From Ditylenchus dipsaci (Eukaryota; Nematoda; Chromadorea; Rhabditida; Anguinidae): DNA of 64,000 nt. Shown here one piece after another: positions 44,671 through 55,722 of the stretch. The number at the start of each line of letters is the position of its first letter. Within the stretch, counting starts at the first letter, position 1. The stretch spans positions 1-64,000 of the forward strand of contig SADC01000918.1 in the NCBI GenBank assembly GCA_004194705.1, given 5' to 3'. A model generated the notes under the pieces. The model saw only the letters and a program-made list of their open reading frames with translations. It had not been told where the DNA came from and did no database searches. The translations under genes were made by a program, and so were the position numbers.

Positions 44671-46304
44671 TGGAGCCATTCCACAAATGAATTGTTTTAA
44701 CATTCAGTTTTTTTTTCTCGAAAATATAATTTCTGAAAAGCTTTCTAAACTCCAGCCGACTGTCTCATTTAGTCCAGCCCAAAAATTATGAGCTCTGGGA
44801 TTTGTGGGTGACCATGGTGTGTAGTCCACTGTGTTTGGTATGCTACTCTCTGATTGCAATCCGCATCCCCTTTCCAACCTCTTCAACTTCGGGTCTGGAC
44901 AGATGGATACGTGAAATGAACAGGAATTGCAATAATAGTTTTGTTGTAATCGAAGTGGGTGGCTTTTAAGTCTTCATGGCGCAGCTAGATTCTCATTATT
45001 CGACATTATGTAGATTACATTTTGACATTACTTACCGAAAAATTATCACCATGCATTGAGTCTGTAAAAACATGTAAAAACAGGTTTTCAAAAAAAAAAA
45101 AAGCTTCGAGTCAGAGAAAAGAGGCAAATTATAGGGTAAAGTCGAGTATCTTCATAATGACCCCGCCATAGTGACCCCGCCGGTAGCCAGATACCCAAGG
45201 TCTTAATTAGGCAAAAGGGTAATTACCAATTGAATCAATATACTATTTTCACATTCTCATTCAGTGGTGCACGACCGATTGAACCATGAAGTATCATTAT
45301 TTAGATAGGTCTATGATTGAGACTACCATACAGGTATTCACTCTATCTGGTTCTATACCCAAATAAGGAATAACTACTGTTCAAGTATTTACTTGGTCAG
45401 GTCTCTGCACCCCATTCTTTTGGAGTGCCGGCGCCGTCCTGGCGCCGGCACTCCAAAAGAAGCCGCCCCGGGGTGTATGATATGTGTTTATAGTTAAAAT
45501 TTTTGTTTGTTGTCAGCATGAGAATGGTATGAGAAAATACTAAAAAACACACTGTTGAAGCTTTATAATGTCAACAAATTATTGAAAAAATCTAGTGCTG
45601 CGGTGGGTTTCGAAAACTTAGCGATGGCGCCGCTACATGTAGGGCGCCGGCGCCCGTGCAGGTATGCTCCTGGGTACCTTGCTCTTCACCTGGATATCCA
45701 CCTGGATACCCTTATCCTGGCTATTATTTTGGAAGCAAGTTCAATCATACGTATTGGTGCATACGTATCATACGTATGAATCATACGTAAAAGAGGTCTG
45801 AGATGTTGAACTTGAGAGTTCCGGAAAGATAGCCGGCATGAGTTTGCAAAAGTTAGCAGAAAACCGGGTTTGAACTCAAACATCCACCAAAATCCAAGCC
45901 AAAACCAACCATCTCCAATTTGAAGGGTAACAAAAAGAGCCCAATAAGAATGAGCACCGTCGTATAAAATTAAAAGTTAACCACAGAAAGCACTACACAT
46001 GTCATACCTGAATGAAGAATGTCTGACTGAAATTTTGCTACTCTTCTAGCTCAGGGACCAATTTTGAACGCTATTGTTCTATCATGCGTAGTCTCGAAAA
46101 AAATTTGCTCTATGTCTATACGATAAAAAAGAGATTCCATCTAAATGTCGAAAAATAAAAAGTTACAGTCGTTTCAAAAGGCAAATATTCTTGCGACACC
46201 CAGTACTTTGTTCAACAAAAATCAATAACCACACATCAATACCCTGGATTTTATGCTCAATCGAGCTTGTTCGAGCACTTGCCTCATTTTTGAATTTACT
46301 AGTA
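44671..46304. other. Non-coding; two GC-rich palindromes
   Basis: A strong hairpin GGAGTGCCGGCGCC / GGCGCCGGCACTCC lies at about 45421-45458, and a GGCGCCGGCGCC stretch at about 45645. A repeated ATACGTATGA palindromic word lies near 45748-45790. A 44704-44886 minus-strand open frame has no coding signature I trust. Confidence 0.4.
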
Positions 46305-46555
46305 CCGTATTTCCTCTAATAAGCGCCCCTGCTCTAATAAGCGCCCCCCCCCTCGACTTTGAGGTCTGGATCTCAGTGTAGAAGCAATATTTTGCAAAGC
46401 TCTTTGATAAGTTTTCTTAACTCCCACGAGCTCTACCGATTCCACTTTTTAGATCATGGTTGAGCACCCAAAAATCTCGAAATCGAATTCCAAATTTTCC
46501 GATTTGTGGAGGTTTGAAAAATAAGCGCCCGGGGCGCTTATTAGAGGAAATACGG
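46305..46555. mobile_element. CCGTATTTCCTCTAAT element, copy 2
   Basis: 251 bp, TA-flanked, ends CCGTATTTCCTCTAATAAGC and GCTTATTAGAGGAAATACGG. It is a short non-coding derivative. Confidence 0.8.
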
Positions 46556-46704
46556 TAATTCAAATATGGATTTGTATTAGACGGAAATCGGTTCAATTAG
46601 TTTTTTTTCGCCTTTTGTTTCTTTTCTCTACTCTTCATTAGCAATTTTTTCGTCGCTATATTTTTTCTGAGATCTCGTCATTGTTCCGAACTCTGAGTCT
46701 CACC

Positions 46705-46788
46705 TAGGTTGTGGAATTCTCCGGAATTTCGGAGAATTCTTTGGAGAATTCTCCGATTTTTATTTTTTCGGAGAATTCCACAACTCTA
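46705..46788. mobile_element. 84-bp hAT-type MITE
   Basis: Ends TAGGTTGTGGAATTCTCC and GGAGAATTCCACAACTCTA, with a perfect 8-bp duplication GTCTCACC (46697-46704 and 46789-46796). GGAGAATTC words recur inside. Confidence 0.8.
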
Positions 46789-46873
46789 GTCTCACCCATA
46801 GTGGAGGTAGAAAGTCGCCTCCTGAAGCTGGAGTCGGTATACCGGTGTTCCTACTCTAATTTTTTTTTCTTTA

Positions 46874-47310
46874 AAGGTACGTTCACATAAAAGTGTCGAC
46901 CCAAGCGTTCTTTTAACCGGGAAGAGCTGTACTTTTTTTCTTGACCAAAACTTTTTTCTGTTGGTATCATTGTGTAGCTAAGATTCAGGCTTCAAAATGA
47001 GGTATTGACAAGCCACATCTGAAATGAAAATTGGGTAAAAATGCTTAGGTCCGCACTCAGGTCGACACTCAGGCCCACACTCTGTCAGTGTCGACCCGAG
47101 TGTCGACCTGAGTGCGGACCTAACCATTTTTACCCCAATTTTTCATTTCAGATGTGGCTGTCAATACCTCATTTTGAAGCCCTGAATCTTAGCTACAAAA
47201 TGATACCAACAGAAAAAAGTTTTGGTCAAGAAAAAAAAGTACAGCTTCTCCCGCGTTAAAAACACCCCAAATCTCACACTCAGGTCGACACTCATTGTGA
47301 ACGTGCCTTA
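46874..47310. mobile_element. Long-hairpin MITE with GTCGAC words
   Basis: Ends AAGGTACGTTCACA and TGTGAACGTGCCTT. The two halves are nearly perfect inverted copies (about 200 bp each) around CAGGTCGACACTC-type words (46895-47308). Confidence 0.7.
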
Positions 47311-47616
47311 ACCGTTGGAAAGTTAACTTTTTGGAACATAACTCCACAGAACTTAAAACTTTTGAAAGCTGGCAAAGCTACGGGGTTTCAAGAATCTCGA
47401 TATTTCAGTGAATGATCCGACTTTTTATTCCATTGATTGATGCGAATTGAAGGAATAGAGGGGCATAGCTTCTAGCTTTCATTATTGTCGTCGAAGATCG
47501 TTTCCATCTTCTGCTATCACCTGTTGCTGCACCGTTCATGTTGTCTGTGTGTTCTTGTAAATGTGTATTTTTCAGAGTTTAAAGAGTTATTATTCGCCTC
47601 AGTCTAGTCAATTAAC

Positions 47617-49412
47617 ATGCAAGAACCAACAATAACGAAGCCTTTCGCGACAAGTGGAACCATTTGTTGGTAATCAGAAGCCTTTCGAATCCGGAAATTA
47701 CGGAAATGGGAACTCGAATGGTCTGTCACTGGCTTCGCCTTTCTACAATGCTTCGCCTTTCCATCTATTCGCCGTATGTGAGTGGCACGCCTTCGCTCCC
47801 GAACCATGCCTTTTTTTGGTCCAAGTTTCAGTGGTAAATTTTCAGGTTTTTTGTTTTCAGTCATTGAATCCAAGCCATTTCTATTTGAGCTGCTTTGGAG
47901 TCAACAGCTGATCGCCCTTTAGTTTGGAGTTCCCTTCTCTTCCAAACAAAAGTTTCTCGGGGAACAATTCATTGCCAGGACGTGATATTTGCAGCGAGAA
48001 TAATGAGGCTTGCTTTTCGGTGCTGGGTTCAGTTGTAAGTTCTTGTGTTAATCATTTTGCAGGCTTTCATCCTCTTTCCTTCAGCTTCTTTCGAGTCGTT
48101 TGGGGATAACCAGCCTAAAAGCTGAGTGGTCTGTCAAACTTCCGCGAGTCGCTTCGCCGTCATCTACTCTCCGTGCTACCCCGAAAATCGTCTGGCTCAA
48201 AGTATCGGTGCTCAAAGTAGTGACAGCAGCTGCAATGGTCATGGTCAGGCATTCTCCCTTGATTCTTTTTACCAAGTGTAAGTCGTTCGGGGTCTACGGT
48301 TTTCTAAATCTCTTTTGAATATATTTAGCTGCCCTCGAGTCTCTCTTCGAAGCCCGCTGAAGTTGCGCCGCCTATGAAATGCCGCTGTGGTGCTATCCCG
48401 TCAGATCCTTTGACTGCCGAGGAGGTTTCGCGAAAGGTCTTTGTCGGAGGTGTTCCGGCCGGAACCATCAGAGTAGGCTTTTCAAAGTTTTAATAAGTCA
48501 GTCTCAACTATTGTTTCAGGCATTTTGATCGCCAACTTTTCGAAATTTGGATCCGTCAAGATCGATTGGCCCAAAAAAACCGCAGAAAGCGGCGTTCCAC
48601 CTGAAGGTAGCCTTAGGTTTCCTGTCATCGTATACTTATGCATCACTGTCTTTTTAGGTTACATATTTGCCATCTACGAGGAGGAGAAATCAGTGGTTGA
48701 GCTGCTTCAGAACTGCATTAAAAAAAGACAAGCGATGGTGTTTCAAACCAAATTTCGGAAACTCGATTTGCTCCGGTAGCTTTCTTCGCGTTCTTTTTCA
48801 TTGGCTATCATTTGCGGTTATAGGTTGAAGTCAAGGCTTGGAATGTTTCCAATGCGGTCTATATGGTAATCATGGTTGGCGCAGATTTCGTCCTTTTTCC
48901 GTCTTCGCTGGTTGGTCTTCCTCGAACTTGCACTGCTGGTCAGTTCCAATTCTTAAATTAACTGAAGCTATGCTCTAATTTCAGAATTCCTTGCCAAAGC
49001 AATTGAGGAGGTTATTGGGCCGGTCGCTTACTGCACGATAGAGCAGGACAAATTCACCCGCTACCGAAGGGTGCCGCTCAAGTCGTCTTCTCTCTCAAAG
49101 AGTCCTACATGGTCGCTATAGATGCGCACGAAATTCACTTGAATTTTCCGGAAGTGCTCGTAAGGTAAAGACAAGTCCGTCACTTTTGTGATTCTCTATT
49201 TCCTTATACTATAGGTTGAACTCAAGCCATTCCTGGCTCCGAACATGCCCTGCTGTGGATGTGGTGTCAAGACTAATACGAAATTCTGTAAAGCCCTGAT
49301 CTGCTTGGCCTACTACTGCGAAGGTTGCTGGAAGGAAAAGCACAGCACCATTGGTGGCATGGTTGCTCACGAAGCTTCGAAGAAAATGCACAGCAAGAAG
49401 ATTGTCGTCTAG
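47617..49412 (+). CDS. CPEB: CPEB-family RNA-binding translational regulator
   Basis: CPEB proteins bind U-rich elements in mRNA 3'UTRs and control cytoplasmic polyadenylation and translation. Exons recognised: 47617-47833, 47861-48034, 48063-48275, 48329-48473, 48520-48606, 48658-48776, 48824-48938, 48985-49159 and 49215-49412 (TAG). The N-terminal third is Ser/Asn/Gly-rich low complexity. RRM1 begins with RKVFVGGVPAGTI and continues ANFSKFGSVKIDWP. The inter-RRM strand is VEVKAWNVSNAVY, and RRM2 includes EVIGPVAYCTIEQDKFTRY. The C-terminus is the CPEB zinc-binding domain (CCGCGVKTNTKFC, then YYCEGCWKEKH...H). Single missing bases break the frame near 47650, 48115, 48474/48520 and 49064; at 49064 one C restores the conserved YPKGA. 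The subtype (C. elegans has cpb-1, cpb-2, cpb-3 and fog-1) cannot be assigned. AATAAA at 49563. Confidence 0.9.
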
Positions 49413-49562
49413 GAATCTGGTGCTCCTTATCTCAACTTTATTTCGTTCAATTTCTCTCAGTTGTTCATATGTTTCGCTTTTGATTGTTCTCATAGATTTA
49501 TCCTTGCTCGCTTATATGTTTAACGAGATTTTACGCGGCTATGTTTGTTACCTCTTCCCTTC

Positions 49563-49568
49563 AATAAA
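49563..49568 (+). terminator. Polyadenylation signal of CPEB gene
   Basis: AATAAA, 151 bp after the stop codon. Confidence 0.6.
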
Positions 49569-49649
49569 TCTTTCTAAGAGTCGAGGTTCATGTCTGTCTT
49601 GTAGGTTGCTAGTTGGTCAAGTTTTAAGACGTTCTTGTGTCGGCAACCG

Positions 49650-49845
49650 TACAAAAAGAATAAAAGTCTTTTTGTCGCGCGGACGAAAGTTTTGTTGGCC
49701 CAATTTTGGTTTCGGATCGAGGTGATTTTTACAGAACCAGTTCTCTCGGTAATGTTAACTGGTCCTGAAAATCAAAAAGTGGGCTAACCAAACTTTCGTC
49801 CGCGCTACAAAAAAGACTTTTAATTTTTTTTGTCCGGTTGCCTCT
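49650..49845. repeat. Hairpin MITE with GGACGAAAGTTT arms
   Basis: Arms AAAAGTCTTTTTGTCGCGCGGACG and CGTCCGCGCTACAAAAAAGACTTTT pair; a second inner pair is CCAGTT..AACTGG. Confidence 0.65.
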
Positions 49846-49900
49846 TGTGTCATGTGTTTTTCCTGTAAAGTTGTAATGAGGCATGTTTACCAGGTACATG

Positions 49901-49994
49901 TCAATTCACTCCCCGGTCAATTCACTCCCTGATCAATTCACTCCCCCTATCAATTCACTCCAGATCAATTCACTCCCCAGATCAATTCACTCCC
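49901..49994. repeat. Minisatellite TCAATTCACTCCCC
   Basis: Six units of about 14-17 bp, each containing TCAATTCACTCC. Confidence 0.85.
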
Positions 49995-50093
49995 AGAAAC
50001 GATTCTGGCTAAAAGTACACAATCCCCCACTCTCAGAGCGGTATGGCGATTGATCCCATCCGCCGATTGATCCCATGTAAACATACCATTAGA

Positions 50094-50298
50094 ACGTAAT
50101 TTTACTACTGTCAAACCGTCTGTAGAATGCTCAAATTAGTGCAGAAAACAAGTTTTGGAACCCAAAAGTGGAATTGTTTTGACCGAAAACGGAGTGACGA
50201 TCAGTCGTATGATTAGCTGATCTGTGTTGTGGACCCGTCTGTGAAATGTGTAGTGGGTGATTTATTTGTGTTTGTTCAGATATTTCGATAGCTATGCA
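50094..50298. other. Half hairpin element and spacer
   Basis: 50094-50175 matches the right arm of the hairpin family at 7038-7305 (TACTGTCAAACC...TTAGTGCAGAAAAC). The rest shows nothing. Confidence 0.4.
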
Positions 50299-50570
50299 TT
50301 ACCACTCTCACAACAATTAGGGTGCGTAAGTTACTAATTATTGGCAATGTCTCTATCATCATACTTACCACTCTCACAACCAATTAGGTTGCGTAAGTTA
50401 CTAATTATTGGCAATGTCGCTATCATCATACTTACCACTCTCACAACCAATTAGGGTGCGTAAGTTACTAATTATTGGCAATGTTGCTATCATCATACTT
50501 ACCACTTCCGAGTTTACCCGCGGGTACCGCCCCCAACACTACTCACAACCAATAAGGGTGCGTAAGTAAG
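50299..50570. repeat. Tandem repeat, unit about 67 bp
   Basis: Three full units and a partial fourth of CTCACAACCAATTAGGGTGCG...TTACTAATTATTGGCAATG. The last unit is interrupted by a GC-rich CGAGTTTACCCGCGGGTACC insertion at about 50510-50541. Confidence 0.85.
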
Positions 50571-51125
50571 ACGAGTTTTAGTAAACGCAACTAGTCGATT
50601 CAAATAAACTGAAGCATAGAATTATTCAAAACTTATGCGAAATATCCTGAAAATGGTGCCAGCAATGATATCTATGGTCGAGGACTGCAAAGATGCATTG
50701 AGCAAGGATTTTGCAATATTTAATGAAATTTGTTGTTTTTCATTGTTAGGATTCATTGTTGTTCTTGTTGATGTTTTGATGGCTTGAGTTATAATCCCCC
50801 CCACCACGGGGAGTGATCAGGTGGAGGAGATAACCTCATATTCGTGTTTCTCGAATCCGATTTCATGAGAAAGCCGGCTTTTTTTAATTCTGAGCAAAAA
50901 AAAAAATTTCGATCCACAGAGGATATCATGGTTTTTTAGTCAAAATTTAGCCAAAATTTGAAATTCAAATTGGCGCCTTTGAATATCAAAAGGGATTCTA
51001 AGGGATGCTTTTGGAAGTTTAGTTTTGGTTTAACCGACCCCTTTAACCGACCCTTGGTTCGGTGATAGAATTTAAAAAAAAGTGTTTTATGAACAAAAGC
51101 CGGCCCGTAGGCCGAAAATTATTTA
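50571..51125. other. Non-coding
   Basis: Nothing recognised, apart from a short stretch with ACCCCCCCCACC-like and repeat-arm words near 50800-50960 related to the element at 62590. Confidence 0.3.
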
Positions 51126-51181
51126 AAAGTAAGCGTACGCCGTGGCCGCGTACGGCTTTTGTACAGGCCTGGGAAAAAGTG

Positions 51182-51243
51182 CGATCCCACGATATCCTCC
51201 TTGCAAGTCGGCGCTCTAACCATTTGAGCTATCGGGTCGCCCC
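51182..51243 (-). repeat. tRNA-derived sequence (degenerate), copy 1
   Basis: On the minus strand the sequence runs GACCCGATAGCTCAAATGG (A-box like), TTAGAGCGCCGACTTGCAAGG and ATCGTGGGATCG. It looks like a tRNA 5' half and anticodon arm with a broken T-arm, so not a functional tRNA. It is probably a tRNA-derived SINE or pseudogene. It lies in a block of about 145 bp duplicated at 51526-51677. Confidence 0.55.
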
Positions 51244-51576
51244 AGGCTGTTTTTTATTTCTCTGCTATCTGCCTCCCTTACACCTATCCCCTTCCACAAG
51301 ACCGTCCTCGGTCTTTTCCATTACTGTCTACTACCGGCCAACTGTGCTCTCTGCACTTTCCTTTGTGGCCGGCCTCTCAATCAGCAAGCATTCCACTGGG
51401 GGAAACATGTCCTCTGCCAGTGATCAGCGAAAGGAGGGGCAAGGGCAGGTCAGACAGCTAATCCCAACACCAAAGTAGGTGGACTGGCCAGCCGTAGAAG
51501 GCTGCCAACCACTCGCTGCTACCAGTAAGCGTACCCCAGTGGCCGCGTACGGCTTTTCTACAGACCTGGGAAAAGT

Positions 51577-51638
51577 GCGATCCCACGATATCCTCCTTGC
51601 AAGTCGGCGCTCTAACCATTTGAGCTATCGGGTCGCCC
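51577..51638 (-). repeat. tRNA-derived sequence (degenerate), copy 2
   Basis: Same sequence as the copy at 51182-51243, in the second copy of the direct duplication (GCGTACGC...GGCCGCGTACGGCTTT before it, TCTGCTATCTGCCTCCCTTAC after it). Confidence 0.55.
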
Positions 51639-51689
51639 CAGCCTGTTTCTTATTTCTCTGCTATCTGCCTCCCTTACAAATTACAACTT

Positions 51690-52228
51690 AACCATGTTCG
51701 TAAGTTTTTTTGAAAGCCCGTAATATAGTTTTTCTTTTGACATATTATGAGTAATGATCTGTTTCAAAAAAGAGCAAAAATAAATTAAGAATATACTAGG
51801 CACCCTGAAAAATAAAACAAAATTTCTCACAACAAAGAAATTTCAACCGAGATTTCAGAAAATGCTACACCCCCTTTTCAAGTTTATTATATGTGTAAGG
51901 TAGGGGCAAGGGTGGTTTGGACAAAACCACCCTGCAAATCCAAAAGTCACTTAAAACATGACTTACACCCATAATATTTCATTTGAATTCGCGCCAAATC
52001 TTGGCACGAATACTGTCCACAAGCGCTTCACACGCTTTCACTATTACTTTACCCTCACTTCGCCTAAATAGCGAATACATTATTTGTTTCTGAACATTTC
52101 ATCCTCTTTCATTCCAGCTATCAAATTGGGTGTCTGGTGAGAAGTCTCGAGCTTGCACGCAGCACTTACGCACTTCCGCACTGACGAACGATCTTCGCTT
52201 CATTGCTTTCGAATCTTGTCTCTCAGCC
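51690..52228. other. Upstream region of the next gene
   Basis: AT-rich, then an acceptor-like TTTCATTCCAG near 52117 and a pyrimidine-rich leader. No other feature seen. Confidence 0.3.
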
Positions 52229-52806
52229 ATGCCGGTCCGCATTCAATCCTCAGGAGCCGGTGGTGAGTTAGGTTTAAATTTGACAGCAGCCAAAAGCACC
52301 GTATGTACTCGGTGGCTTACAATCAGGACTACGGTCACATCCAGCCGGATCCGACAGGATCCGGAACTATAGGTTTCACGTTGAATAAGGGCAAGCCTGA
52401 AGGGCACATCCAGACTCAGGTTCCGATAGGGGCTTGGGTACATTTTCAGATCTCTGGCGTATCTCCTCTCATGAGATCCACATTCCTCTGGGTTCAAGAC
52501 AAAGAGCCGCACACTGGACAATTGAGGGGTCGGCGGACCTTAAGCGTGAATGGCCTGGAAGTCGTCTCCGCTCCGCAAGAAGAAGGGAAGCAAGGGCCAT
52601 CGTCCAATCCATCCAAGCTCCAAGTGGTCAGCTCGCAGCCATTCATCCGTCCAGTCGTTCATCCAAGGGGTCAGCTCAGCCAGTCGTCTCCAGCATCAGT
52701 CCAGTCTCCAGCCAAGTGGTCTAAGAAGCCAGTCATCCAAGAAGCTCCAGTTGTCAATAGTTCTCCATGCCTATGTGATGCGCATTGTATGTGTGTATTG
52801 AATAAA
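52229..52806 (+). CDS. Unrecognised gene with poly(A) signal
   Basis: ATG 52229 starts a short exon (MPVRIQSSGAG) that ends at a GTGAGT donor at 52262; a 24-bp intron reaches GACAG at 52285. The next exon is open over 500 bp and reads VAYNQDYGHIQPDPTGSG, then GTIGFTLNKGKPEGHIQTQ and PIGAWVHFQISG. After that it becomes Ser/Gln/Pro-rich. The phases of the two exons disagree by one base, in line with the missing-base pattern elsewhere. Beyond about 52450 all three frames are open, so the C-terminus is uncertain. AATAAA is at 52801. The family is not recognised. Confidence 0.5.
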
Positions 52807-53127
52807 ACCCCCTCAACAATGTCTCTAGTGTGGGATCGACGTCTACATATTTTACTTATGTCATTTTTGTAGCTAAGGAAATATATTTAAAGTATATTTT
52901 ATCACGATATTGACTTCAAAAATTAGTACGGGACGACTTTAGACAAAAATACTGGAAGCTGAAACAGCTTCTTTTGCTTAGAATGCTCATAATTCTGAAA
53001 AAATAAACCCCGCAACTCTTGATATACCACTAGAAGCTTACTTCCTTGGCTATCTAATGGTATATGATGAGTTAGGATGTGACTAGAATTAAGCCCCCTG
53101 CGTGGAAAAATATGCTAGACATCCATC
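52807..53127. other. Non-coding
   Basis: Spacer between the two genes; nothing recognised. Confidence 0.3.
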
Positions 53128-53664
53128 GATTTAGCACCTGCTCGAGTACTCAAACTTCCGAGGTCGATATCTCGAAATGGACTATGAACGTCAAAATCTG
53201 ATGGCGCTATCGTATTCAGCGTATCATAAATAGGGTATCCAGTTGTAAAACAATCAATGCCCAAATTTCGACTTTCCGACCCAAGTCCAGTCTCTCAAAA
53301 TGTGACTCTTTATCTATATTAATAACTATTTCAATATCTTTTGCTTTGATATGAGTAGAATGTAAAAAGCTTTTTATAATTTAAAAATGGATATAAAATT
53401 TATTTGCTGACTAAAAAACACTTTTAAAAACAAGAAGATGCAAAAAAATTAAAGAAAAAAGTCAACCACGCGGAGTGAAACTCGGTAGCCTCGACCACCA
53501 AAGTCTAACCCAATACACTACCGAAGCTATGACACTGTTAGCTAGCTATACATAGTTCAAAATCAAGTTTCAATTTAAAAAATGTAAAAAAATAGCATTG
53601 AAACATTATCATCACATTAAAAAGCAAAATCATACGTAAGAAAATAAATTGACACAAAAACAAA

Positions 53665-53745
53665 AGACACCAGGTGGATTCGAACTCGAGCGATTCTAAC
53701 ATTTGACCACCGCACTGCAATCCACTAGGCCACTCACGCACGCCG
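53665..53745 (-). repeat. tRNA-like sequence in the duplicated arm
   Basis: The minus strand reads GTGCGTGAGTGGCCTAGTGG (A-box like) and, about 40 bp on, CGAGTTCGAATCCACC (good B-box). The T-stem does not pair, so it is a tRNA-derived remnant. A second, weaker one lies at about 53455-53540. Both are copied at 59570-59640 and 59760-59840. Confidence 0.5.
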
Positions 53746-53995
53746 CTCAATCATTAATGATCGCCATATATTAATAAAGTCAATTTCCAACCGCAACTTT
53801 TTCGCACCAAAATGACTTTTCCGCAAAAAAGGATATTTATGTCAAAAAGCGTTTTCGACGCTGTATCCAAGAGTTTGTAAGATTTTCAATATCGCTCGGT
53901 ATGTTCCCTTCTTAAGAACCTTTGATTACTGTACTGTTTTCATTCTCTGCTTATTTCATTTTTTTCGAACGCTCTCAAATCTAGAAGCAAGCACA

Positions 53996-54821
53996 ATGGT
54001 CGAAACTCAAGGTTGGTAGGCTCAGGTGATGACCGGCCTCGTGAATGAGCAATTGATGAGAAAAAGCAGAAGAAGCCCTTCTACAAGAGTACGCTGTTCA
54101 TCGTGATCGCCGCTATCATTCTTCTCGCTCTTGTTCTAGGCGGTGTTGTGACTGTGTATCACTTCACAGTCAGTATGTTATTTTTTGAGTTCACTTTCTG
54201 TGGCAACTTAAGACTTCTTTACTTTAGTCAAAGAAAGAAGACTTCGAAAAGGCTACTACAACTACTGGCCTCCTGGTTGCTGCTGTAGTAGTAGTTCTGC
54301 TGCTTCTGAAGCTCCTTCCACCTCTGCTCCAGATGTTCTCACGACCGATAGATCCCCTTCCGCTAGGTGTGAGAATGAAGTGAATTTCTTCGGGAAATGA
54401 TCAAAGAGAAAGAAAAATGATAAGTAAGCTGATGTCCCTTCTTCAGCAAGAAAGTCTTGAAGCCAGAGCACTCAGAATTGGCTGGACTCTGCCGGTGTGG
54501 TGTTCAAAGCTTTGTACAAGTTTTCAACTTGTCTGCTGTATCTTTTTCTTAGTTTACTTTTTTAAAACGAAACTTCATGCATGCACATTCTAGCGTTCCG
54601 CTTGTCATTTACGCGATCAAGCTGCTGTTGGAAACCCTTAAGACTGCGAAAAAGGCTGAAGAAAAGCGACGCCGAGCGAGAAGATCGTCGATTTTGCATT
54701 GAAGACACTTGGTAGCATAACCAAGGGGCTGAAGAAGAAAAGAGCGTCATCTTGGCTCATCATCCGCCGAAAAAGCAGGAACCAGCCTTAATCTCATTTC
54801 ACAATCAGAACAGACTGAAAT
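53996..54821 (+). CDS. Membrane/coiled-coil protein, donor copy
   Basis: Exons 53996-54172, 54228-54519 and 54594-54821. Compared with the second copy, the product has a short polar N-terminus, a membrane span (LFIVIAAIILLALVLGGVV), a Thr/Ser/Cys-rich linker (CCCSSSSSAASEAPSTS), a coiled-coil segment (FLREMIKEKEKMISKLM) and a Lys-rich C-terminal helix region (VPLVIYAIKLLLETLKTAKK). This copy has single-base losses in A or G runs (for example at about 54384, 54461, 54666) that break the frame where the other copy is intact. An early in-frame stop after the ATG exists in both copies, so the true start is unsure. No known family recognised; domain order suggests a membrane-anchored scaffold or secretory-pathway protein. 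Confidence 0.6.
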
Positions 54822-54884
54822 GTAAGATAAATTGCTTCGTTAATTCTCGGATTTTTATTCTCACCTCAGGAATTTTAAATTTTC

Positions 54885-55722
54885 AGGATATCAAAAAAAT
54901 TTTACAAAGCATACAGAAAGTCTCATCTTTGGTAACTAATATCCTTTTTTCTCGTTGGTAGCCTTATGGGAAAGAAACTTTTCCTGTCAGTTTATAACTT
55001 TTTCGTCGCCGAAAAAACATTGGTTGCATGTAATTTACCTTTTTTACCCGTAATTTTTTAACAAGGTCATCAAGAATAGATTAAAAACAACAAAACGACT
55101 ACTGAGAAACAAGTCTAAATGTCGATATTGTGTAGAGAGTTCAGCCAATATCTTCGCCAAAGGTAAGAATCATTGTAAGGAAATCATCTCGTCTTTGTTC
55201 TGTGCGGGCTCGTGCATACTCCACTTTTTACTGCATATCTAAAAAAATTTCATTCGTATCACTGTCTATAGCAAATTCAAAAATTGTCAGCCTTTTGGCA
55301 CTCAGTTCTTTGTTCGATACGAGCAATGTGAACATCTTTAAAGTAATCTAGACAAGACCGAGCTACTCTGCTACTCTACATACTCTATCTGATTAAATAT
55401 GCAATAGTACATTAAAGATTGTAAAAATAGCCTATACAACGAAACGAATCACGAGCAACTACAAAAATGAGGTACGAGTAGGAGAACGAATCAGTATTCA
55501 GTAACTTCTATTTATGATTCAAGTTCGCTGATCGATATATTACAGGGTTTTTTTCACAATTTTCAATGCGACTGCATACAACCGTACAAAGTCGTAAACG
55601 CTGTAGCGTCGATTCAGAACTTTTTTCGTTTATTTGATAACTGTCGAATTTGTCAGGCTGTATTTTGTCAAAGTGAATTGTCACTCTTTATGTGCCTTCG
55701 TGCTCTAGATATAAAAAGTATA
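54885..55722. other. Downstream of donor gene
   Basis: An acceptor TTTTCAG at about 54886-54892 follows the arm border, so the donor gene has a last exon here that the captured copy lacks. Beyond about 54960 nothing is recognised. Confidence 0.4.

Larger units (their letters stand above)
53128..54884 (+). repeat. Source arm of a 1.76-kb inverted duplication
   Basis: Nearly identical to the reverse complement of 58409-60176. It covers the promoter side and almost all of the membrane/coiled-coil gene. No Mutator-like ends flank this copy, and gene sequence continues past its inner border, so I treat it as the donor. Confidence 0.88.

Noticed and set aside
44704..44886. 60-residue minus-strand frame
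   Set aside because: No splice partners, no conserved motif and no poly(A) signal nearby.
49905..49994. Possible CRISPR-like array
   Set aside because: Units are contiguous 14-17 bp repeats without unique spacers, in a eukaryotic context; it is a minisatellite.
51062..51478. 138-residue open frame
   Set aside because: It runs through a direct duplication with tRNA-derived sequence and has no conserved motif; open by chance.
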